Source: Candidatus Altarchaeota archaeon (GTDB taxonomy: Archaea; SpSt-1190). Taken from it: a stretch of DNA of 6,552 nucleotides. The DNA lies in NCBI GenBank assembly GCA_018221025.1, contig JAAOXX010000016.1, positions 1-6,552 of the forward strand, in the 5' to 3' direction. Position 1 is the stretch's first letter. Every line of letters starts with the position of its first letter. The notes beneath the pieces were generated by a model. It saw only the letters and a program-made list of their open reading frames with translations. It searched no databases and was not told the origin of the DNA. Shown here piece after piece: positions 1 to 3,870 of this stretch. Made by a program: the position numbers and the translations under genes.

Positions 1-9
1 AAAAGTTTA

Positions 10-45
10 AAATAAAAAGAGAAAGAGGGCCACGGTGGGCCCTCT
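10..45 (-). terminator. Intrinsic-type terminator downstream of ftsZ
   Basis: On the minus strand a perfect 8-bp stem (AGAGGGCC at 24-31 on the plus strand against GGCCCTCT at 38-45, 6-nt loop) is followed at once by a T-rich tail, TTTCTCTTTTTATTTT, covering positions 25 down to 10. It lies about 70 bp beyond the ftsZ stop and points the right way to end the ftsZ transcript. Archaeal termination depends mainly on oligo-U runs, so the T tract may matter more than the stem. The stem and T tract are seen directly; the function is inferred. Confidence 0.55.
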
Positions 46-105
46 GGGGGTGGGTCGGGACGGTCTCCCTCATGGGAAGACCTACCCCGCACATCAGGCG
101 GGGTA
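24..105 (+). ncRNA. Candidate structured RNA or GC-rich hairpin cluster
   Basis: By hand count 57 of these 82 bases are G or C, sharply above the AT-rich flanks and the surrounding genes. The block holds three consecutive inverted repeats: 24-31/38-45, 62-69/74-82 (8 pairs, one bulged A at 77, 4-nt loop) and 83-90/98-105. GC-rich islands in AT-rich archaeal genomes are often structured RNAs. The plus strand is favoured weakly, because a 10-pair alternative helix (47-56 with 79-88) has a G-U pair there that becomes an A-C mismatch on the minus strand. I could not match it to tRNA, 5S rRNA, SRP RNA, RNase P RNA, or a C/D or H/ACA guide. It could instead be only the shared 3' UTR and terminator region of two converging genes. 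Confidence 0.25.
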
Positions 106-110
106 TTTTT
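83..110 (+). terminator. Terminator-like hairpin with T5 run on plus strand
   Basis: A perfect 8-bp stem (TACCCCGC at 83-90 with GCGGGGTA at 98-105, 7-nt loop) is followed by TTTTT at 106-110 on the plus strand. It would stop a transcript arriving from the left of the window, 8 bp before the antisense end of ftsZ. No plus-strand gene feeding into it is visible, so its source is either a gene left of the window or a small RNA covering 24-105. Confidence 0.45.
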
Positions 111-117
111 CTATCTC

Positions 118-1185
118 TCAATAGAGCAGTTTAAGTCCCAGCTTATTGGTCATTTCAAGGGCCTGCTGGGTTGGCTCCTTTGCGTCAACTGGTCCGAGCA
201 CTTGTGGACTCTTAACACCAGTGATTATTGTCATGACGCGGATTTTCCCTTCGTATTTCGGGTCAATTCTTGCACCCCAAATAACCTGAGCATCCTTGTC
301 AAGTTCCCTTGTTACATAATCACCTACAAGAGTCGTCTCTTCAAGTGTCATATCGGGACCACCTGTTACGTGTATAAGTGCTCCCATTGCACCTCGGTAA
401 TCTACATCCAGAAGCGGGTTGCTCAACGCTTTTCTAACTGATTCTGCACCCTTATTCTCACTGGTTGATTCGCCGACACCTATCACGGCTACGCCGCCTT
501 TGCTCATAATAGATTTCACATCCGCGTAATCCAAATTAACTAGGCTTGGAAGAGCAATCGTCTCAACTATTCCCTTTATCATAGTTGAAATCAACTCGTC
601 TGCAACCTTGAATGCACTAGCAATTGGAAGATTACCTGCAATTTCAAGCAACCTATTATTATCAATTACGATGACAGTATCACAAACCTGTCTAAGCTCA
701 TACAAACCAGACTCCGCTTTAAATTGTCTGGCTCGTTCCATCTTAAACGGCATAGTTACTGCACCAATTACAATGGCCCCCATCTCTTTAGCAATTCTGG
801 CAACAATCGGTGCTGCACCAGTACCAGTTCCACCACCCATACCAGAAACGACAAAGACCATATCAGCATCAGATATTAATTCTTTAATCTCATTCTTACT
901 TTCTTCAGCAGCCTGCTTTCCGACGTCTGGAAAACCACCGGCACCAAGACCTCTACAAGTCTCCTTACCAATTAGCAGTTTAGCATCGGCTTCTCGATGG
1001 TCAAGGTGTTGTTTGTCTGTATTCATCGCGACAATTCTGGCACCCTGTATGCCCATCTTGTACAGTCTGTCTGCTGCATTGTTGCCTGCGCCTCCTGCGC
1101 CAACGACAACTATCCTTACTTGCCCTACATCCCAAGTGTCATCTTCTCTTTTTTCATTCAAAGCGGATTTTATGATGAAGTCCAT
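118..1185 (-). CDS. ftsZ2: Cell division GTPase FtsZ, archaeal FtsZ2 type
   Basis: This is the tubulin-like GTPase that polymerises at mid-cell and drives archaeal division. The 355-residue protein is complete. It has a short N-terminal extension (about 1-22), the T1 nucleotide-binding loop GAGGAGNN at 29-36, the tubulin signature GGGTGTG at 117-123, and the T7 synergy loop NLDYAD at 217-222, with D219 and D222 as the expected GTP-hydrolysis residues. The FtsZ2 call, rather than FtsZ1, rests on TDKQHL (56-61), PFKMERAR (146-153), the PSLVNLDYADVKSIMS stretch (213-228), LLDVDYRGA and the GARIDP...GVKSP region (304-327); this is a family comparison from memory. The core ends near 325 and leaves only about 30 residues of linker plus a hydrophobic tip (LGLKLLY). 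The ATG is supported by a G-rich Shine-Dalgarno 5 nt upstream. Neighbours are a divergent gatD and, downstream, a terminator rather than the secE-spt5 genes that often follow ftsZ1. Confidence is high for FtsZ and somewhat lower for the subtype. Confidence 0.95.
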   Translation of the reverse strand: MDFIIKSALNEKREDDTWDVGQVRIVVVGAGGAGNNAADRLYKMGIQGARIVAMNTDKQHLDHREADAKLLIGKETCRGLGAGGFPDVGKQAAEESKNEIKELISDADMVFVVSGMGGGTGTGAAPIVARIAKEMGAIVIGAVTMPFKMERARQFKAESGLYELRQVCDTVIVIDNNRLLEIAGNLPIASAFKVADELISTMIKGIVETIALPSLVNLDYADVKSIMSKGGVAVIGVGESTSENKGAESVRKALSNPLLDVDYRGAMGALIHVTGGPDMTLEETTLVGDYVTRELDKDAQVIWGARIDPKYEGKIRVMTIITGVKSPQVLGPVDAKEPTQQALEMTNKLGLKLLY

Positions 1186-1198
1186 TTTGGCTCCCCCC
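1186..1198 (-). promoter_or_regulatory. Shine-Dalgarno of ftsZ
   Basis: Read on the minus strand, GGGGGGAG (1198 to 1191) is followed by the 5-nt spacer CCAAA and then the ATG at 1185. The GGAG core and its spacing fix this ATG as the start. The signal also implies a transcribed 5' leader, unlike the two pilin genes. Confidence 0.7.
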
Positions 1199-1289
1199 TT
1201 TTTCCCTTTTTTTCTATCATGAAATTATTATTATCTCATGTATAGTTCGGACTACCACTATGCTTATCTATTCAGAGCGATAGCTATTT

Positions 1290-1333
1290 CTATAAACGTG
1301 GTTGCCGGGGAATCCGGACTAGGGCTATAAATT
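1290..1333 (-). promoter_or_regulatory. Possible ftsZ promoter TATA elements
   Basis: On the minus strand two TATA-like stretches face ftsZ: TTTATAG (1296 to 1290) and AATTTATAG (1333 to 1325). The nearer one would start transcription around 1268 and give a leader of about 80 nt that includes the Shine-Dalgarno. Neither has a clear purine-rich BRE, and AT-rich DNA produces such matches easily, so this is tentative. Confidence 0.25.
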
Positions 1334-1470
1334 AAATTAGTTAAATTTCATTTGAGCTGAGAAGGGCTAATTCTCTGTCTCCGAGTTAGGATGCGTTCCT
1401 ATTATATTTCACACCCCGTGATATTTATGCCTATCCCAACCAATAAAGTATATTTTATAAAACATCTTTT

Positions 1471-1496
1471 GAAAAACATATATTAGACTATATAAC
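1471..1496 (+). promoter_or_regulatory. Probable gatD promoter (BRE/TATA)
   Basis: The purine-rich GAAAAAC (1471-1477), a BRE-like element, runs straight into ATATATTA (1478-1485). A second TATA candidate, CTATATAA, follows at 1488-1495. With normal archaeal spacing these predict starts near 1506 or 1516, that is, a leader of roughly 16-26 nt before the GTG. The leader has no Shine-Dalgarno. The elements are seen; choosing between the two boxes is inference. Confidence 0.45.
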
Positions 1497-1531
1497 CACA
1501 AACAGTTTAAATCTCCAGTAATCTAAGTTTT

Positions 1532-2788
1532 GTGGGAGAAACGAGAAGAATAAGAGTGTTAATGAAAGACGGAAGACGTTTTGAAGGCTTGGTTCTTCCA
1601 AAAACTGATTATTCAAGTGATGATATATTAATCATAAAATTGAATAATGGTTACAATATCGGAATTACTGAAAAAAATATTGTAAAAAAGGACTATCTTA
1701 AAGAAACCACATCAATGAAAAAAATCAAAGCACTTCACATAAAAGGAAAGGGCCCCCTCATCTCAGTAATAGGGACGGGAGGTACAATTTCAAGTAGAGT
1801 TGATTATGTAACAGGGGGAGTCAAAGCAAGTATGAGTGCAGATGAAATAATTGCATCAGTGCCTGAAGTCGCAAACTATGCTCAAATTGAATTTGTTGAG
1901 GTAATGAGGAAGCTTAGTGAAGACATGACTCCAAAAAACTGGTCGGAAATAGCGCAAAGTATATATCACGCACTTAAGAAATCGGAGGGCGCAGTAGTAT
2001 TTCATGGAACAGATACAATGCATTATACTGCTTCCGCTATATCTTTTATGATAGATACAATCAAGCCCATAGTTTTTACAGGGGCTCAGAGAAGTAGCGA
2101 TAGACCAAGTACCGATGCATTCGTCAATGCATTATGCAGTGTTCACGCCGCTAAAAGTAATATTGCAGAGTCTGTAATTTGTTTCCATTCAGAGACAAGT
2201 GATAGTATCAACCATATAATTAGGGGAAATCGGGCAAGAAAGATTCACACATCGGCCCGTCCAGCATTCAAATCGATAAATTATCCCCCACTGGCAAAAG
2301 TGTGGCCGGATGGAAAATTTGAAAAAACTGCCGACTATATTGAACGAGGGGATGGAAAACCAAGACTACGAAATAAAGTAGAACCCAAAGTTGCATTAAT
2401 TAAGATATTCCCAGGGGCAGATCCCTCCATACTAAATTGGTATGCATCAAAAGGATACAAAGGCATAGTACTTGAAGGAACTGGCCTTGGTCATGTCCCA
2501 GTTAATCCCGATAATAAGAAGGGATGGATTCCCGTAATAAAAGAACTCAAAGACAGGATAATTTTTGTAGCGACTTCCCAAGCAATCAATGGAAGAACCC
2601 ACAAGAATGTGTACACCAATCTACGAGAGTTGTCACGTCTCGGAGTTAGTTTTGTAGGAGACATGCTTCCTGAAACCGCATACACTAAATTAAGTTGGGC
2701 ACTTGGAAACTTCCCAAAGACCGAAGTCAAGAAAACCATGGAAACAAATCTCAAAGGTGAGATGTCAGAAAGAACGCTTCGCATTTAG
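1532..2788 (+). CDS. gatD: Glutamyl-tRNA(Gln) amidotransferase subunit D
   Basis: GatD is the asparaginase-like glutaminase subunit of the archaeal GatDE complex. It releases ammonia from glutamine, which GatE uses to convert misacylated Glu-tRNA(Gln) to Gln-tRNA(Gln) in the cytoplasm. The 418-residue protein has the small N-terminal domain typical of GatD (about 1-55, with FEGLVLP and NNGYNIGI) ahead of the type I/II L-asparaginase fold. Catalytic motifs are GTGGTISS with T85 as nucleophile, HGTDTMHYT with T160 and D161, and FKSINY with K247, matching the T12/T89-D90/K162 set of E. coli AnsB. FTGAQRSSDRPS (182-193) and the C-terminal DMLPETAY and GEMSERT are also GatD-like. The start is a GTG; an in-frame TAA at 1508-1510 excludes earlier starts beyond a few codons, and the later GTG (1556) and ATG (1562) would cut the first strand of the N-terminal domain. 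No gatE is adjacent. The TAG stop overlaps the stop of the facing pilin gene by 3 bases. Confidence 0.94.
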   Translation: MGETRRIRVLMKDGRRFEGLVLPKTDYSSDDILIIKLNNGYNIGITEKNIVKKDYLKETTSMKKIKALHIKGKGPLISVIGTGGTISSRVDYVTGGVKASMSADEIIASVPEVANYAQIEFVEVMRKLSEDMTPKNWSEIAQSIYHALKKSEGAVVFHGTDTMHYTASAISFMIDTIKPIVFTGAQRSSDRPSTDAFVNALCSVHAAKSNIAESVICFHSETSDSINHIIRGNRARKIHTSARPAFKSINYPPLAKVWPDGKFEKTADYIERGDGKPRLRNKVEPKVALIKIFPGADPSILNWYASKGYKGIVLEGTGLGHVPVNPDNKKGWIPVIKELKDRIIFVATSQAINGRTHKNVYTNLRELSRLGVSFVGDMLPETAYTKLSWALGNFPKTEVKKTMETNLKGEMSERTLRI

Positions 2789-3255
2789 TAAACGCATTCA
2801 ATTGGGTAATCTCTTACTGGAACAAATGCATCAGAATAAATCGTAACTCGGAGGAATGTTGAGGTCGGGCAGAATGTTTTTACATCAGTTACATTCGAAA
2901 CAGCAACAATCATATCTGAAAAACTATTCGCACTCACATAGATTGTCGTTATATTGGACAACGAGCTGCCCGTTGAATTCTTAACGACAATTCGTGTTAC
3001 TTTTGATATTCCCGCACTTGGATTAGCTAACTTAACCGCGAGTATATCATCAATCAATGCAGTATTATCTGTAACAGTTAATAAGTCCACACTGATTGCT
3101 GTAGAAGCCTGACCCTTAATATTTTCAAATTGGCTGCTTCCGGCGGCAGTCGTTGAACTTTGGATTCTCTGAATAAAAATCCAAGAACTGCCAATCGCTG
3201 CAACTCCCATTAGAAGTAAAAGGACAGTAGTAATCACAGGACTAATACCTTTCAT
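2785..3255 (-). CDS. Type IV pilin-like protein A (class III signal peptide)
   Basis: A 156-residue small secreted pilin. The N-terminus MKG-ISPVITTVLLLLM is the archaeal pilin pattern: a three-residue leader, predicted prepilin-peptidase cleavage between G3 and I4, then a hydrophobic segment (about 4-28) that should anchor the pilin before assembly and form the filament core afterwards. The rest is a beta-rich, Ser/Thr/Val-rich head with N-glycosylation sequons at N93, N101 and N121, and two cysteines, C129 and C154, that could pair. It is a paralogue of the next gene upstream, sharing most of the first 34 residues and a C-terminal (V/I)-R-(D/N)-YPI motif (147-152 here). Assembly ATPase and membrane-platform genes are not in the window, so the pilus type (adhesion or other) is unknown. 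The gene starts 41 bp after the stop of its paralogue, lacks a Shine-Dalgarno and has its own TATA box. Confidence 0.85.
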   Translation of the reverse strand: MKGISPVITTVLLLLMGVAAIGSSWIFIQRIQSSTTAAGSSQFENIKGQASTAISVDLLTVTDNTALIDDILAVKLANPSAGISKVTRIVVKNSTGSSLSNITTIYVSANSFSDMIVAVSNVTDVKTFCPTSTFLRVTIYSDAFVPVRDYPIECVY

Positions 3256-3256
3256 G

Positions 3257-3273
3257 ATAATAATAAAAAAAAG
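3257..3273 (-). terminator. Oligo-T run, possible terminator of pilin B
   Basis: On the minus strand, 24 nt after the pilin B stop, CTTTTTTTTATTATTAT runs from 3273 to 3257 and includes eight consecutive T (3272 to 3265). Such runs are sufficient for termination in many archaea. It sits between the pilin A TATA box and its ATG, so it could end the pilin B transcript just where pilin A starts. Reduced read-through rather than a full stop is equally possible. Confidence 0.35.
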
Positions 3274-3275
3274 AA

Positions 3276-3293
3276 GTATAAAAGCAATTGCTT
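3276..3293 (-). promoter_or_regulatory. Pilin A promoter with overlapping 12-bp palindrome
   Basis: TTTTATAC (3283 to 3276 on the minus strand) lies at -28 to -21 from the A of the pilin A ATG. This fits a leaderless transcript starting at or next to the ATG. Directly upstream and overlapping by 2 bp is the perfect palindrome AAGCAATTGCTT (3282-3293), at the place where a BRE and transcription-factor contacts belong. It may be an operator for a dimeric regulator, or a weak stem at the pilin B 3' end. Confidence 0.5.
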
Positions 3294-3296
3294 GCT

Positions 3297-3752
3297 TTAA
3301 GTTTCGGAAGTTATTGGGTAATTTCTGATGATGTATTGTGCACCAATTCTAGCAGAAATGTAGTAAGTCGTTCCAGTAATGCATGCAGTAGAGTTAGTGA
3401 TGGAAACCATTGTCAACTGATTCGCCGGGAAGGCGAGATTAGCTGCCGTAGATTCTGTTCCAACAGTTGAGCTTGCATCCTTGAGGACTATTTCCGTCAG
3501 GGTTACACTCTCACTACCAACATTACCTAGAGTAAGATTATACTTACCAATGTTGGCATCTGACACAACTGAACATTCAAGTATATCGGGACTGATAGAA
3601 ACTGCGGTCTTCTTCAGGTTGTCAACCTGACCAGTACCACCAGCCATTGCACTTGTCTGCATTCTCTGGTACCATACCCAAGCACCACCAACTGCAGCAA
3701 CTGCCATTAGTAAAAGCAGAACTGTAGTAATAACGGGGGTAATACCTTTCAT
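3297..3752 (-). CDS. Type IV pilin-like protein B (class III signal peptide)
   Basis: A 151-residue pilin paralogous to its downstream neighbour. MKG-ITPVITTVLLLLM again gives a three-residue leader with predicted cleavage at G3/I4, followed by a hydrophobic helix to about residue 28 and the shared W25 and QR (29-30). The head has sequons at N72 and N120, cysteines C60 and C124 at positions different from those of pilin A, and the IRNYPI motif near the C-terminus (142-147). Identity to pilin A is concentrated in the first 34 residues. Codons differ at many synonymous sites even there, so the duplication looks old rather than recent. The ATG has no Shine-Dalgarno but has a TATA box at -28 to -21. 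Whether the two are major and minor subunits of one pilus or alternate subunits cannot be told here. Confidence 0.85.
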   Translation of the reverse strand: MKGITPVITTVLLLLMAVAAVGGAWVWYQRMQTSAMAGGTGQVDNLKKTAVSISPDILECSVVSDANIGKYNLTLGNVGSESVTLTEIVLKDASSTVGTESTAANLAFPANQLTMVSITNSTACITGTTYYISARIGAQYIIRNYPITSET

Positions 3753-3772
3753 ACCAATAAGTGAATCAGGGC

Positions 3773-3780
3773 ATATTTAA
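3773..3780 (-). promoter_or_regulatory. Pilin B TATA box, predicted leaderless
   Basis: TTAAATAT (3780 to 3773 on the minus strand) occupies -28 to -21 from the pilin B ATG, exactly the spacing seen for pilin A. The 20 bases before the ATG contain no Shine-Dalgarno-like purine run, so transcription is predicted to begin at or next to the start codon. Confidence 0.5.
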
Positions 3781-3832
3781 TCTTGTCTACTCGGTAAAAC
3801 GCAGGAAAAATGGGCGTGTAAACTCGAGAGTG

Positions 3833-3852
3833 CTAATAAATGGATTTTATAG
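3833..3852 (+). promoter_or_regulatory. Possible ppsA TATA elements
   Basis: CTAATAAA (3833-3840) would predict a start near 3861, giving a 10-nt leader that just contains the Shine-Dalgarno. The better TATA match, TTTTATAG (3845-3852), sits only 26 to 19 bp before the ATG, which would place the start inside or at the start codon and omit the Shine-Dalgarno. The two signals conflict, so the true promoter is uncertain and could lie further upstream in the divergent spacer. Confidence 0.25.
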
Positions 3853-3861
3853 TACCTCGTA

Positions 3862-3867
3862 GGTGAT
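3862..3867 (+). promoter_or_regulatory. Shine-Dalgarno of ppsA
   Basis: GGTGAT, complementary to the AUCACC at the 3' end of archaeal 16S rRNA, lies 3 nt before the ATG at 3871. It supports this start and a led, not leaderless, mRNA. Confidence 0.65.
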
Positions 3868-3870
3868 AAT

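Larger units (their letters stand above)
1186..1531. other. Divergent ftsZ/gatD intergenic region, 346 bp
   Basis: No convincing gene lies here; all reading frames are short. It should carry the promoters of both flanking genes. Besides the ftsZ Shine-Dalgarno and the TATA-like elements listed separately, it holds a short GC-rich patch at about 1297-1325 inside otherwise AT-rich DNA. It also holds several small inverted repeats: TAGT/ACTA around TCGG (1244-1255), GAGAA/TTCTC around a 7-nt loop (about 1359-1375) and TAGGA/TCCTA around a 5-nt loop (about 1387-1401). CGGACTA occurs twice, near 1249 and 1315. None is long enough to name as a known element. Confidence 0.6.

Noticed and set aside
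24..105. H/ACA guide RNA reading, prompted by ACA at 91-93 just after the 47-56/79-88 stem
   Set aside because: The pocket is one-sided and no kink-turn or properly spaced upper stem could be formed, so the ACA is probably chance.
608..1222. A 204-codon plus-strand open frame across ftsZ
   Set aside because: It lies antisense to conserved FtsZ motifs, has low-complexity Ser/Pro/Ala content and no supporting start signal; it is a shadow of the real gene.
1297..1325. Possible tRNA fragment in the GC-rich patch upstream of ftsZ
   Set aside because: No T-loop consensus, no acceptor pairing and no anticodon arm could be built on either strand.
1391..1486. A 31-codon plus-strand open frame in the ftsZ/gatD spacer (starts MRSYYISH)
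   Set aside because: No Shine-Dalgarno, no family resemblance, and it runs through the likely BRE/TATA of gatD.
2491..2784. A 97-codon minus-strand open frame inside gatD
   Set aside because: It is fully antisense to conserved GatD sequence, and the real minus-strand coding ends at 2785.
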